A stretch of DNA of 64,000 nucleotides, from positions 3,982,647-4,046,646 of the forward strand of contig NC_057863.1 in assembly GCF_019393635.1 (NCBI RefSeq), read 5' to 3'. The DNA is from Dromiciops gliroides. Lineage: Eukaryota; Chordata; Mammalia; Microbiotheria; Microbiotheriidae. The notes under the pieces are model-generated. The model made no database searches. It saw nothing but the letters and a program-made list of their open reading frames with translations, and was not told the DNA's origin. The position numbers and the translations under genes are program-made. Shown one piece after another: positions 1 through 11,079 of this stretch (the first letter of the stretch is position 1; every line of letters starts with the position of its first letter).

Positions 1-155
1 TCTGAACTTCTTGCCACTGGACTTTAATGGCTCTGGAAGAGAGACTGAGGCTATGATTTTGTGCAACCCTGGCTTCATTGAAATCCAATTCACCTGCAAG
101 TCAAGACATTACCCATGATGTCACTGGTCCTCTTTGAAAATGAAGGATGAATGTA
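1..155 (+). mobile_element. 3' part of a marsupial SINE (5' cut by the window edge)
   Basis: The segment matches, in opposite orientation, the long 3' extension of the SINE at 39010-39305. Shared words include the 'AATCCAATTCA' stretch, the 'GGCTCTGGA' stretch and a terminal 'GTCCTCTTTGA'. The SINE head would lie left of the window. Several substitutions suggest an old copy. The family assignment comes from the match inside this window and from memory of marsupial repeats. Confidence 0.6.
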
Positions 156-228
156 TCTGAGTGGCAAATATAACAAAAAAAGGAAATTATTGGTTGTTGG
201 AGGGGGTGCAGGAAAAGCGGGACACTAC

Positions 229-749
229 TGTTGGTTGTAAAGAATTAATTGTTATTTGAGGTTTTGATGACCCCATCTTTTGGCTAAGGTGCCTCACCTC
301 TTCAGTGGCACGGTGCTCCACCCACTGGTTGTAGCCATCGCCATGGGCCTGGCAAAATGATAACGACTGGAAACCCAGTGAGGGCAGTCATGTGACTGTC
401 AGTCAGGGCTGCCAGCCAATTGGCTTGGGGCTGTGTGTGGTCAGGGTGGGGTCTGCTGGGAAGGAGAAGGGAGGAGTTTTGGCAATCTAGCTTGAAGCTG
501 GAAAGTGACAGGATGCAGCCATGTGTTCTCAGCTGATCCTTGGGCAGTGGTGTTATCCAGGTTGTATCGTTTCCCTTCCCCCATTTTTTTCCTTTCCCTT
601 AATTCTACTGATCTTGCTTGTGTTTTTAAGTTCATTCTTGTTAATAAACCCTGTTCTGTTTTTGAGGGAGACTGTTGGTCTCCTTCCTTGCCCCAATATT
701 GTGGCAAGCTGCCTAGCTAACACTCCCCAATTAAAATTTGGCCCCTACA
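229..749 (+). mobile_element. LTR-like segment, possible solo LTR of an endogenous retrovirus
   Basis: The block could begin with TG near 229 and ends with CA at 748-749. It contains a CCAAT word near 414-418 and an AATAAA at 643-648, followed by a T-rich stretch and about 100 bp that would serve as U5. This layout is typical of an LTR, but no partner LTR, clear primer-binding site or viral reading frame is visible. The right edge abuts an L1 3' end, so the boundary is uncertain. It could be an unrelated unique sequence. Confidence 0.33.
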
Positions 750-1452
750 TGGTGGAGTTGTGAATGGATCCAACCATTTTGGAAAGCAATTTGGACCTAT
801 GCACAAAGGGCTGTTAAACTGTGTATACCCTTTGATGCAGCAATACCATTGCTAGGTTTATATCCCAAAGACATCCCCCAAAAGAGAAAAAAAACCTATT
901 TATACAAAAATATTTTATCAGCTCTTTTTGTGGTGGCTAAGAATTGGAAGTCAAAAGGGATGCCCATCCATTGGGGAATGACTAAACAAGCTGTGTCATA
1001 TGATAGTGATGAAATATTACTGTGCTATAAGAAATGACAAGCAAGACAATTTCAGGAAGGCCTGGAAAGACTTGTATGAACTGATGAGTAATGAAGTGAG
1101 CAGAACCAGGAGAACACTGTGCACAGAGACAGCAATATAGTTTGATGAGGAACTGTGACTGACTGAACTATTCTCAACAATACAACGATCCAAGACAATC
1201 CCAAAGGACTAATTATGAAGCTGACTACCCATCTCCAAAGAAAGAACTGATATTGATGGAACACAGACTGAAGCAGGCAATTTGTCACTTTCTTTCATTT
1301 TTTTCAAGTTTCTTATACAAAATGACCGATAGGGTCACGTTTCACATAATTGCACCTCTGTCTGATCGCTCACCACCTCAGGGAAGGGAGGGATGAAGGG
1401 ATGAAATTTGGAACTCAAAACTTTAAATTAAAAAATGTTTATTATGCAAAAA
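750..1452 (+). mobile_element. L1 3' end: C-terminal ORF2 fragment plus 3' UTR
   Basis: Translation of 738-1037 gives a run with 'IPFDAAIPLLGLYPKD' followed by 'ALFVVAKNW', which corresponds to the extreme C-terminus of mammalian L1 ORF2p. The codons after 1037 are broken by stops. The rest is the marsupial-type L1 3' UTR, including a 'GAACCAGGAGAACA' stretch and a terminal 'ATTTGGAACTCAAAA' before an A-rich end near 1450. It is truncated at the 5' end, lacks all endonuclease and reverse-transcriptase motifs, and cannot move. A second copy lies at 44572-45280. Confidence 0.88.
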
Positions 1453-1619
1453 ATTCACATAATTTAAACAATGAAAAAGAAAAGAAAATGAAGCATGGAG
1501 ACAACAACCCTTGTGTGTATTTTTGTAATGCTCACCACAACCAGATATCCTCAGTTTCCTGAGAGCAGAGGCTGATTTATCAATGCATGTGTCTTTGTGT
1601 CCCTAGCACCTGGCAATTG

Positions 1620-2165
1620 ATCAATAAGCAGTTATTAAATGGCTACTAGGTACCATGTACTGTAGCCCATGCTGGGAATGCAAAGCCAAATCAAACCGAT
1701 CTCTCCATCGGCTGTGCTAATGGGTGGCGTGCATATAATAGCATATACATGATGCCTAAAAGTAGGCATCTGCAGCTAATCCACTGGAAGTCACCTGCAA
1801 TGGGCTAGGGGCTGTGCTAAGCTCTAACACAGATAAGAGAAACAGTTCTTGTCTTCAGAGGAGTTACAGTCTATCTGAAGGGACAGAATGTAGAGAGCTA
1901 AAGTCTATTCCAAATCAACATGAAATAGATACAATGCAGCCAGGAAGGGAGGGCCTTGGAAGTGGGAGGGGGCAGTGTCAGGGAAGGCTTCATGAAAAAA
2001 GAAGATGGTACCAAGGCTGAAATTTGAAAGAAGAGACAGGCAGGGGGTGGAGAGTCAGTGAGACTGTTAGATGGAGATGAGAAAGAAGAACATTCCAGGC
2101 CTGGAAGTTAGCCAGTACAAAGGCTCGGAGATGAGAGACAAGGCAAGTTTGGGAAAGAAGGTATT
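1620..2165 (-). mobile_element. Two antisense L2 3'-end fragments
   Basis: The wording of an antisense L2 3' end appears twice: once at about 1620-1710 ('...TTATTAAATGGCTACTAGGTACC...') and again from about 1798 ('GGGGCTGTGCTAAGCTCTAAC' type). The second continues through 'GAACATTCCAGGCCTGGAAG' near 2090. The stretch between them is not recognisable. Divergence is high, as expected of L2. Confidence 0.55.
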
Positions 2166-2619
2166 AGGGCCTGGGGCTGAGGGGGGCAGGTGGAGTGGGG
2201 AGAGTCTAGGAAAGGCTTCAGTGGACACAATGCCTGGAACTCTTGGGCCTAGGATGAGTCTTATGTTTGAGCTGGCTTCCCCTTCTTCTCCAAACCACTT
2301 TTCTGCTTGTGGCCAGAGCTAAAAGTGGAAACTTTGGTAGCTTTGTTCCAACATTCTCTTGGGTAATTGAAAATGCTCTTTTAGCCCATTTTTATCCTGG
2401 CAAAGAGAAGGGGCCAGAGGGCCTCATTTGTTCACACAGAAGCAGCTGGAACGAGGCATTTTTCTTGAGTCAGCTCTGTTTGTGGGGAGTCCAAGGGAGT
2501 AAAGATGAAAGGCTGGGGAGAGGGGGCTTGGTCCTTTGGAGCCATGCAATCCCTCTTCAACCATCGTGATGAGACATTGGGCAAGCAGACCATGGAAAGT
2601 CCAGTTGGAGGCAGTAGGA

Positions 2620-2725
2620 TGTTTTGACAGCTGAAGGGAAGACTCGGGGAGGAGAGGATAACTGCCTCCAAGCATTTAAAGGGCTGTCTTATGGAAGAAA
2701 GGATAGGCTTGCTCCCTATAGCCAA
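2620..2725 (+). mobile_element. Short CR1/L3-like LINE fragment
   Basis: The words 'AAGCATTTAAAGGGCTGTC' and 'TATGGAAGAAAGGATAGGCTTG' match the equivalent part of the longer CR1/L3-like relic at 6515-7170, just downstream of where 'LEK'-type codons end in such elements. Only about 100 bp can be recognised. Confidence 0.5.
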
Positions 2726-2774
2726 TAACCATCATGCAGTCAGTGAAGCTCATGGAATGTTCATGCTCAAAGGC

Positions 2775-2935
2775 AACCTTAGAGCCCATCTAAGTCAAGA
2801 CGAGAAAGCCGAGGGCCAAGGAGGGAAGCGTCCTGCCCAGCAGAACACAGGAGGCAAGAGGTCAATCCAGGTGTGAATCCAGGGCTCCTGACTCTCTCAG
2901 TGCTCGTTCCACTGGACCACCAAGAGATGGAAAAG
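2775..2935 (-). mobile_element. MIR-like SINE relic, antisense
   Basis: The antisense MIR pattern can be followed from 'CCTTAGAGCCCATCTAAGTC' through the 'GTGAATCCAGGGCTCCTGACTC' region to 'CCACTGGACCACC', the mirror of the tRNA-like head. It is heavily diverged. Confidence 0.5.
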
Positions 2936-3654
2936 TCTGTCTTGAGCAAAGAGGAAGGTGTCACATGGGAGGCCATTTTGCCAGACTCGACAGTGTGGGA
3001 AGGAAAGTATTTACATGGTTTCTAATCAAGCCTGGGGCATTCTGCATGGGGCTGCATGTAAGGAAAGAAAGGGACTGGTGGGTGGAATTCTAAGTGTACC
3101 TAGTAAGGATCGAGTTGGGGCCAGAGCTCTTGGGAGACAAGTAGGGGCCACTCCTGGGGTTGGAAGCTGCAGGCATGTAGGGGAAGGTGGCTTCTCTACA
3201 TGGCCAATTTCCAGCTTGCCTCCCTAGAGACTTTGGAGAGAGAATTTCTCTTTGGGTGGCATTGGGCTCTGCATCTTGGTTGGAGCTGAAATTGTATCTT
3301 ATTGCCAGCAAAAGGGTTTATTCACTCGTATATTCTTTGGTATATTCTTATCTGTATAACTGCTCCAACTCCTTTTTGCCTGGATAATGGGGTTTACTCA
3401 CTATTCACTATTGCAATAGTTCTTTGTTTAACCAGCGTTTGTTGGGAAGGAGCTAGATGCCAAGTGTAAGCTAAGGATTACTGTCCCCTTTATGATGAAC
3501 AAATGAAGCAGCCTTCTTTTTCACCACCTGAACATCATACTCTGAGACCAGAGATATTAGACAGGTGAGAGATAGAGAGAACTGAGCCCTACGCCCCTCT
3601 TGGAGACAGGAGAGGGAAAGGTCAGGACGTTCAGTGTGATGTACCCACTGGCAG

Positions 3655-3840
3655 ATGGTGACACATGCCTTCCCTTCGCTCTGTTGGCCATCTCTAATGT
3701 ATCCTACCTGGAGCTCGGAACAGTTATTTGTGTGTTGTCTCTGCCATCAGACTGTGAGCTCCTTGAGAGCTACCTTTTGTTTTTCTTTTTTGTCCCCAGC
3801 TCTTAGCACGGTGCCTATTTACTGCCTGACTGCTGTGGAA
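3655..3840 (+). mobile_element. L2 3' end
   Basis: It carries the sense L2 signature 'CAGACTGTGAGCTCCTTGAG' followed by 'CCCCAGCTCTTAGCACGGTGCC'. It is the first of several sense L2 pieces in 3.6-6.0 kb. Confidence 0.7.
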
Positions 3841-3984
3841 TTCATGCTCAGGGAGGAAATGAAGGCTGGACGTGGACATGGTAGCAGTGTTTTCTAGGAG
3901 TTTGACTTAGTGAGGAGAGACTTAGGACCACAGGGGTTGTGGTGGGGTAGGGTGGGCATGGTATGGGAAGATCCCTTCCTGGGC

Positions 3985-4612
3985 TCTCTTGTCTTTCAAC
4001 ATTCTCTTGGTGACCTCATCCATTCCCATTGATTCCATTATTATCTCTATGCTGATGACTCTCACATCTACCTATTCATCCCTAGTCTGTTGGGCACAAA
4101 CAGCTGCAAGTCTGCTAGATATCTCAGACTCAACATGCCCCAGTTGAACTTCTTCTTCCCCTAACCCACATTTCTTCTGAATTCCTGTTTTTCTGCCGAG
4201 GGCATCACCATCCTCAGTCATCCAGGTTCACAAGCTTGGCGTCATGCTGACCCTCGGCCTCCCACATAGCTAATGACTTACCAGATCTCCAAAGCTGCAC
4301 ACTGTCTCTGTCATCCATCTCCTTCTCTCCACTCAGCCACTGCCCTAATGGAGGCCCTCACCTCCTCTTGCCTTGACTGTGGCATGAGCCTCCTAATTGG
4401 TCTCCCTGATTCAAGTCTCTCCCCTCTCTAAACCATCATCATGACAAATGTCAAAGTGGTTTTCTTAAAGCACTGACTGTTCCATATTACTCAACTGCTC
4501 AATCAACTCCACTGGCTCCCTATTATTCCCAGGACCAAGTGTAAAGTCTTCTGTTTAGCTTGTATAGACTTCCCAACATGGCCCCCACTTACCATAGTGG
4601 GGTTTTGTTGTA
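3985..4612 (+). mobile_element. L2 fragment (ORF2 end and 3' UTR)
   Basis: The text follows the L2 consensus in order: a 'TCTATGCTGATGACTCTCA' stretch (end of the reverse-transcriptase region, a YADD-like site), 'CACCATCCTCAGTCATCCAGG', 'CCTCCTAATTGGTCTCCCTG' and 'CCACTGGCTCCCTATTATTCC'. No long frame survives. Confidence 0.78.
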
Positions 4613-5549
4613 CATCCTCAGATCACCTAAGATGATAGAGGAACCCATGTGAGAGATGGCAGAGACCTGCTTCTGAGCCAACGCTTCCCTTGACCCCCTA
4701 CGATGGCCATGGGAAGAGTCTCTTTCCATTGGCTGCATGGCCAGAGTAGGCTGCCTTTAAAAACATCAGACTAGGACAGACTCACTCTTGCTTTCAGATG
4801 GTGGGTAGGTGGGTGAGGGGGCATTAGTGGTGAAGATACTGTTTGCCCACAGCATGATGTGTTGACTGTTCACATAGATCAGAGCTGTGGAAAACTACCC
4901 ACTTGTCCCCCTCAGCCAATGTGCCTTTACGGGCATTGGGACCACTTAGTCCAATGACCCCATATTGAAGTCCTGGCATTGTAACTGTGACATCAAACAA
5001 AGTAAAGTTTACAATGATCACATGTGCCACCACCATGACCTCAGCTGGGTGGGAAGAAGGGCCACCATCCACCCCTCCCTTTAGGCTTTGTGGTCTCCAC
5101 ACATAGGCTTGGGACTCTGGTCTCTTTTGTTCATCCTTTTCAGCTGTAGACATCTGTGACAGAGTCCCTGGACCTAGAAATTCAAGCCACAAGGGTCTGG
5201 AGCCTGGAACCCGGGCTGGGATGTTCCTGTCCACCCTCTGGGAGGCCAGAGTGTCTGGATTTGAACTGAGGACTTTGGATTTTGGACTTGGGAGGACTAG
5301 GCTATTATGTGGGAATGCTAATGTATCTTTGGAGCCAATATTCCTGTGGAAAAGTTAAACTGTCTGTGAGGTGGCCAGTGGGAGCAGAGTCCACAGGACT
5401 CCTAAAACAGGGAACATCACTGGTAGAGACTTAAGCCAAAGGCGGAGAAGCTGGATGCCCCCAAGCGGCTTCAGGTTCCTGGAGGACGCTGGGGGAGGGT
5501 TCCAGGCAATGGGAGCCAGGGTGGTCACTGCTGCTCTGCCCATCACACC
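4613..5549. other. Unique sequence, no gene recognised
   Basis: This stretch lies between two L2 pieces. A 136-codon open frame on the minus strand (4824-5234) has no recognisable domain or splice context and is taken as chance. Confidence 0.5.
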
Positions 5550-5958
5550 TGATCACGTCTCACTGCCCCATATGCCTCCACATTCCACCCTAATGACCTT
5601 CTTGCTGTTCCTCACACATGCTCTCTCATCTTCTATCTCGGGGTCTTGTATTAGTAGGTCCCCATGCCTGACATGCCATCCTATCTCATCCCCATCTTTT
5701 AGAATCCCTGGCTTCCTTTGAAGTAGAAGTGAGGCCCTTCCTGACCACTCCCCCTCCCGGGATGCTAGTGCCTGCCCAAACAGAATGACCGCATGCTAAG
5801 TGCTTATATTGTGACAAACACCTTTATAGAAGGTACTCGATGTCTCCTCCATACAAATGTAATTCATTAAAGCAGGAATTAAATCGAGTTGTCTCTGTCT
5901 CCCCAGTGCCTCAAATAGCACCTGGAACATAGTAGGTGCTTAATAAATGTATGATGAG
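5550..5958 (+). mobile_element. L2 3' UTR and 3' end
   Basis: Diverged L2 text (pyrimidine-rich, 'TCCCCAGTGCC') runs to the classic terminus 'GGAACATAGTAGGTGCTTAATAAATG' type at 5928-5955. The terminal AATAAA is part of the L2 end and is not evidence of a cellular polyadenylation site. Confidence 0.72.
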
Positions 5959-5967
5959 ACCAGATTA

Positions 5968-6158
5968 GCCCTGGGAGAGACCTTAAAGGTCACTCAGCTT
6001 ATCACCCCAGTTTTACAGATGTGGAAGTTGAGGCACAGAGCAATTGAATGATTGGCTCAGGGTCACACAGCTAATAAGCACATCAGGTAGGCTGGGAATT
6101 CAGGTCTTCCTGACTCACAGTCCAGCGATCTATGCATTACCCCATCTAGCTGTCCCCT
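5968..6158 (-). mobile_element. MIR SINE, antisense
   Basis: It contains 'CCAGTTTTACAGATGTGGAAG', 'GGCTCAGGGTCACACAGCTAATAAG' and 'CAGGTCTTCCTGACTC', and ends in the reversed tRNA-like head 'CCATCTAGCTGTCCCC'. The CORE-SINE segment is recognisable throughout. Confidence 0.75.
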
Positions 6159-6514
6159 GAGTGTAGTAAGCTTCCAGGACAGAAAGGATGGCGCTGCTGT
6201 CAGACGCACTGGGGAAGTCTGGACATGGGCTGGGTTTGGGGAAAACAGAATTCTGTTTGGGACACATTGACTTTCAAATGTCTCTGGGGCATCCGCTTGG
6301 AAATGTGCAAAAGCCAGTTGGTGATGAGGCGCTGGGACTCAGTATAGAGACTGGGCTTGGATATATCGATCTAAGAATCAGTCACATAGAACCCACAGGA
6401 GCTAAACTTTCTCCCAAGGGAGAAGGTGTATAGAGTACAACACATGTCACAGAAGAGGGAAAAAGGTGCCTAGATAGAGTAAAACAAGCAACGAGGACAT
6501 TTCATCCAATCGGA

Positions 6515-7170
6515 TGAAGATTAATTCAGTTGAATGTGAAATCTTATACCTGGGTTTAAAAATTAAATTCATTCAATATAAAATCGGTGAAGAAAAAGAT
6601 CTGGGTATCTGAGTGGACTGCAGACTCAAAGTGAGCTGGCAGCTAAGAAAGCTAACGGCCCTCAGCTGAGGCTGGGCTGCGGGAAGAGAAGTTCAGCTTT
6701 CAAGAATAAAGAGGCTTTAGGCCCACCCCCATCCTCTGTCCTGCTCAGACTTCCTCTGGAGAATTGTGCCACATTTTAAGCATGATGCTTTTATGCTCAG
6801 GACAGTGAAGAGCCTTGAGCTCATGCTAGAAAAGAATCGGTTAAAGGAAATAGGGATGGTTAGCCTGGAGAAAGGAAAAGTCTCCTTTCTTCAACATCTG
6901 AAGAATGGTTCTATCTATTGCAGATTGGTCCTTTTCTGCCAGACCCAAAGGGCAGGACTAGAAGCAATGAGCAGAGGTTGCAGAGAGGTAGGCATCTACC
7001 CAAGGAAAGGGAAGAACTTCATAACACTAAGAGCTGTCCCAGCGAGGAAGAGGCTACCTCAGGAAGCAGGAAGCTCCCCCTCAGTGGCAGGCTCTGAGCA
7101 GAGGCTGAGGCTCGCTCATCAGAGAAGTTGTGGTGGGGGCACTTGTTCAGATACGGAGCAGAATGGAGCC
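6515..7170 (+). mobile_element. CR1/L3-like LINE ORF2 3' relic
   Basis: The nucleotide order matches the 3' end of CR1/L3-type LINEs: 'AAAGATCTGGGTATCTGAGTGG', a 'CTTCCTCTGGAGAATTGTGCC' stretch, 'GGGATGGTTAGCCTGGAGAA', and an 'AGGAAGAGGCTACCTCAGGAAG' stretch before a 'GAGCAGAGGCTG' end. The frame at 6766-7248 keeps residues like 'RLKEIGMVSLEKGK', equivalent to the conserved 'RLKELG-F-LEKRR' region after the reverse transcriptase. It is a dead, frame-damaged copy. Confidence 0.68.
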
Positions 7171-7189
7171 TGCCAGAAGCCTCTTTGCA

Positions 7190-7280
7190 CCTATGGAGCA
7201 GACATCCAGGCAGTCACACAGCTTGTGAGGAGCCACATCAGGGTTTGAACCTAGACCCTGTGACTCGGTGGAGCCTTGCT
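7190..7280 (-). mobile_element. MIR fragment, antisense
   Basis: The words 'GCAGTCACACAGCTTGTGAG' and 'GGGTTTGAACCTAGACCCTGTG' are the antisense CORE and tRNA-related box B of a MIR. Confidence 0.5.
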
Positions 7281-8588
7281 ATTTCTCATCATAATTCAGG
7301 GCCCTTCAATGGGACTCACCTCAGCTCAGGCCACTCAAGCACACCCCCATCAAATATCCCTTACTTGGAATTTAGGCTTTCGGACTACATAAAGAGGAGC
7401 AGGAACCGTGGGCCCAGGGCATCTCAGCCCACACCTCGAGTCTGTAACCACAGCTCACTGTGGGGGAAGATCCATAGGTGTGTGCTCAGGTCTCCTTTCC
7501 CTGAGCTGGCATTCTTATCAAGATGAAGGAGCCCCTTGTCACCTGGAGCTCATGGGAAGTCACTTGTCTTCTCTTGATTCCCAGGCTATGAGGTGAGAGG
7601 CCGTGAATCACAGCTTGGGATGGTTTAACAGAGAGAGCATCACCATCCATCTGAGGAGGAAATAGCGCAGGATGGGGAGGCCCAGTTATGCTAAGAAGGC
7701 CCTAAATTAGTACATTACATGCCTCATTTACCATTGCTGTGTGTGCCAGATACGAAAGTGCTCATAAATTGTGCTTCTGGGGGTCAGGAATCATAAAAGG
7801 AAAGATTATCAGTCATTAATTAGCAGGGAAGGCAGTGCTGGATCGTTTCTATTCTGTCTCCTTTCTCTCAGATGCAGAAGCCCCCCACCCTGAGGCAGAG
7901 CCTTGTGAACCCACCCCACCCCCCAAGAAAATACAGCTTGGAAACAGGAACCCAGCTTCCTAGACTGTGGGAATCCCCATGCCCTTTGTAGCGGGACATG
8001 ATGAGAACACAATGACAACTGGATTTGCCTGGGAAGTTTCCCCAAAGGAGAAGTTGAGTCGCCCTTCCAGAACACATAGTGTTAAACACAGACAGGGGCC
8101 ATTCAGTGGTGTACAGTACAAGTGGGCATCAAAGCCAGCATCTCAGCTGGGAGGCCAGCCTGCCCACACCATCGATTACTGTCCCATCTTTGTAAATACT
8201 TCCTTCTGAAATCTACTTAAAGCCGGCCAGTCTATTGACTCTGGCCTGATAATCTTGGGAGAAAGCACACTAGTGCTTTCTTATGACTTCTTTAGGAGGA
8301 GATGTACCCTTGCTCCAGGACCTGAGACAAATGCATTATAGTTGCAATAAGACTTCTCCAAGTTTATATGGGCTACAGCAGTCATCACAGCTTTTTGTGT
8401 CTGACAAAACAGATGGACAGAAAGAGAATTCTCCATCCCCACCCCATTGTCTTTGCTAGGGAGGCAGGTGAACATGACCTCAGTGTAATGAAAGGGGGAA
8501 CCTCCCCTTTGGGGCTAGTCTGGTGCCTCTCCCTGTGCCGAAGACCTTCTCTTGGGAAGAATAACAATCGCACTATCACTTAAAAGCC
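7281..8588. other. Unique sequence without a recognised gene
   Basis: No repeat or splice-flanked exon stands out. The part at about 7690-7830 is AT-rich and holds TCATTAATTAGC near 7813, with related TAAT words, so it may be a conserved noncoding block. The open frames here are short and overlap on both strands. Confidence 0.4.
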
Positions 8589-8589
8589 A

Positions 8590-8755
8590 CAGATCAGGAG
8601 CTGGAGGGGACCTCTGAGGTTATCAAGTCCAACCTCCTCATTAGGGAAACTGAGGCAAGTTAGGTGGCTTGCCCAAGGTCGCACTGCCAATATCTGGGGC
8701 AGGATCTGAACACAGTTTGACTTCAATTCCAGTGTCCTATCCACCATGACATGCA
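8590..8755 (-). mobile_element. MIR-family SINE, antisense
   Basis: The sequence starts with the 'GACCTCTGAGGTTATCAAGTCC' type and passes through 'GAAACTGAGGCAAG' and 'GGCTTGCCCAAGGTCGCACTG', ending 'GTGTCCTATCCACCATG'. Confidence 0.68.
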
Positions 8756-8867
8756 GAAAGCACAATGGAGAAAGGCTTATCCTTGGAGTCAGAATGACTT
8801 CTGGCACATGATGGTTGGGGGGGGGGCGGGCCGGGGAGTCTCATTGAGAAGTCACCAATACAGACAA

Positions 8868-8960
8868 AATAATAGCAATAGTAATAGTAATAGGAGGAAG
8901 AAGGAGGAGGAGAAGGAGGAGGGGAGGGGGAGGAAGAAGAAAGGACAAGAAAGAAGGAAA
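8868..8960. repeat. Purine-rich simple repeat (AAT then GGA/GAA)
   Basis: Short AAT-type units (about 8868-8893) grade into GGA/GGAGA repeats. The lysine/glutamate-rich frame here and its serine/proline-rich mirror are products of the repeat. Confidence 0.8.
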
Positions 8961-9484
8961 ATTGATACAATTTCACTGAAATGGGCAGAAGGCTAATCCT
9001 TCCTCTCCCACTCCCCTTTGCTTCTTCCAGAAGTGTCACCTATACCTAAAGAACTTCTCTAAGCCTCCTCCCCAAAGTTGAACATCCCCTTCACCACTCA
9101 TAACATCCCAATTGGTTTGAATTAATGTGGAAACCCAAGCCCAAAAGAGAGTGCAATCCATGTGCATCCTCATGTATTTTAGTCACAGTTTGGAGCCCGT
9201 AAGCATAGACAGATGGTTTGCATTTTTCCTGTTGTATCTAATCATGTCCAAGGCTGTGAGTTTGGTTCTCCCCTCCTCCCCTGCTGAGGCCCACAGGGAG
9301 TGCTAATTAAAAGAATTCTCCTTGTTTCCCTAATAGCTTTCAGTCCTCAGGGGCTCCCAACATTGGGCCAGCTGGACAAAGCTCTGAGGTCCCTTGATTC
9401 ACCATCTTAAGAGGTTTCCTGGGCCCCTTGAAGGCAGCCCCATGGAGGTCCCTCTGCTGAAGGCCATGGGGGAAGAGGAGAAGT

Positions 9485-9640
9485 CTGGGTTTGGATTCAG
9501 GAGACCTGGGTTCAAATTCCACTTTGGCCACTAATAGTGCACTGCCCTGGGCCTTGGTGTCCTTTGTTACACGATGGAGGGCTTGGGCAGATGGCTTCTT
9601 ATGTCCCTCCCAGATCTAAAAATCTTTGTTACTCATGTGG
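9485..9640 (+). mobile_element. MIR SINE, sense
   Basis: It contains 'GGAGACCTGGGTTCAAATTCC' (tRNA-like box B region) and a diverged CORE, followed by 'CTCCCAGATCTAAAAATC', typical of MIR-type 3' ends. Confidence 0.6.
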
Positions 9641-9934
9641 GGACCATGAGCCAAGGGAGAGGAAGATGTCTCGACAGCAGCGTTCTAGCTGCCCCCTGGT
9701 GTATAAGCTGCTGTTTTATTTAAACTAATTCTCCCTTTAAAGATGACCATCCACATAGCTCCCATTTCGGCAGACCTTGCAGGTTCCCCAAGCCCTTTCT
9801 TTGCCCCACCTGGGAGGCAGGTAGTGCCTCAGACAGTGGGCAGGAGGACCCCAGTGCTCTTCCTACGCCAGCATTCGTGGTAACAGGGCAGTTCACTGCT
9901 TCCTAAGAAGCCTGAAAAATAGGAAGTGAAGTTT

Positions 9935-10055
9935 GATGACCCCTATTTTCTAGATGAGGAAACAGGCCCTGGAGGCAGCACAAGTCACCCAGGGAATGGC
10001 TGCCAGGCTGGGATGGAGCTTAGGGCTCCTGCCTGAGTCCAGCTCCCTCCCCAGT
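9935..10055 (-). mobile_element. MIR fragment, antisense
   Basis: A 'TTTTCTAGATGAGGAAACAGG' stretch is followed by 'AAGTCACCCAGGGAATGGC' and a 'CTCCTGCCTGAGTCCAGCTC' end. Confidence 0.5.
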
Positions 10056-11079
10056 TTATCTTCCACATCTCCCCAGTTCCTCAGGAAGCGCTACGTGGCT
10101 CCAGCCTGGCATGTTCCCCTGTGACTGGAGAGAGGTCCTGGCCAGTCTGAGGTGAACCTTAACAGAAAGCAGCTCCACCAGGATAGGCCAGAACCCGGGA
10201 AGGACAGTCTTTGCTTTTGGGCTTATTCTACATCCTGGCCATCTCCCCACCTTGGGGTGGCTTGAGCCTGTGGTCCTCCCGTGGAGGCTACAGGGCATGG
10301 GGCCTGGAAGCCAAGAGAAGCCTGGGATATTCTTCCAACCATCACTCTTCCAAGTGCTCTCTTCAATAAACAGCAATCAAGAATTTCTTGGACTCTGCCT
10401 TTGGGTTAGCAGTCCTACCCTGAGTCTGGGAAATAGGTCTGATGGAAAGCCCAAGGCTTTTCTTGACAGTCCTTCGGTCCAACACAATGGAAGTGGCTGA
10501 GCCAGGTTCACAGATGTCTAGGAGTAGGGCCAACACATGCCTCTGGGCTGAGGCTGGCAGCCCCGCTTCAGTGCTTTCAGACCTCCCTTGATGGGCCATG
10601 TTGGAGCCAAATGGTCAGCAGGATCAGCAGGAGACGTCTCCAGTGCCCCCCTTGCCTGGGAGGGGGCAGCCGGAGGCAGAAGGATGACTCTGGAGTTCAG
10701 AGCCCCAGCTCCATGGAGACAAGATGAAGGGCTCATTCATGCCAGGCTGCTGTGCTCCCAACAGGGAAGGATTTAACAGAACCACAAACATCTGCAGCCC
10801 AGAACACATCTGAACAAACCCACTGGGGATCAGATCAAAAGAGCAGTGAATGGAGAGATGCTGGAAAGAGTTCCACTTTCTCCTTTGCCCTCCCACCACC
10901 TTGGCAGCACCCTGGTCAACACAAGCAGTACTCACTGGGCTGCAATCTGGCCATTCCCAAGCACAAGGGACTGGTGAAGAGACAGATGTGTATATGGGAC
11001 TGGGGTAGGATCATGCCCACTTCATGCTGACTGTTGCCTTTTAGAGGGGATGAAATTGTATATTTCTGCACCACGGACA
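10056..11079. other. Unique sequence, no gene recognised
   Basis: Moderately GC-rich sequence without a recognisable repeat. Open frames of about 70-106 codons occur on both strands with no splice context or familiar motif, and are treated as chance. Confidence 0.45.

Noticed and set aside
738..1037. A 99-codon frame as a possible gene
   Set aside because: It is the C-terminal remnant of L1 ORF2, not a cellular gene.
5928..5955. Polyadenylation site (AATAAA) of a cellular gene
   Set aside because: The hexamer is the standard terminus of L2 and recurs at other L2 ends (for example 11735 and 47270).
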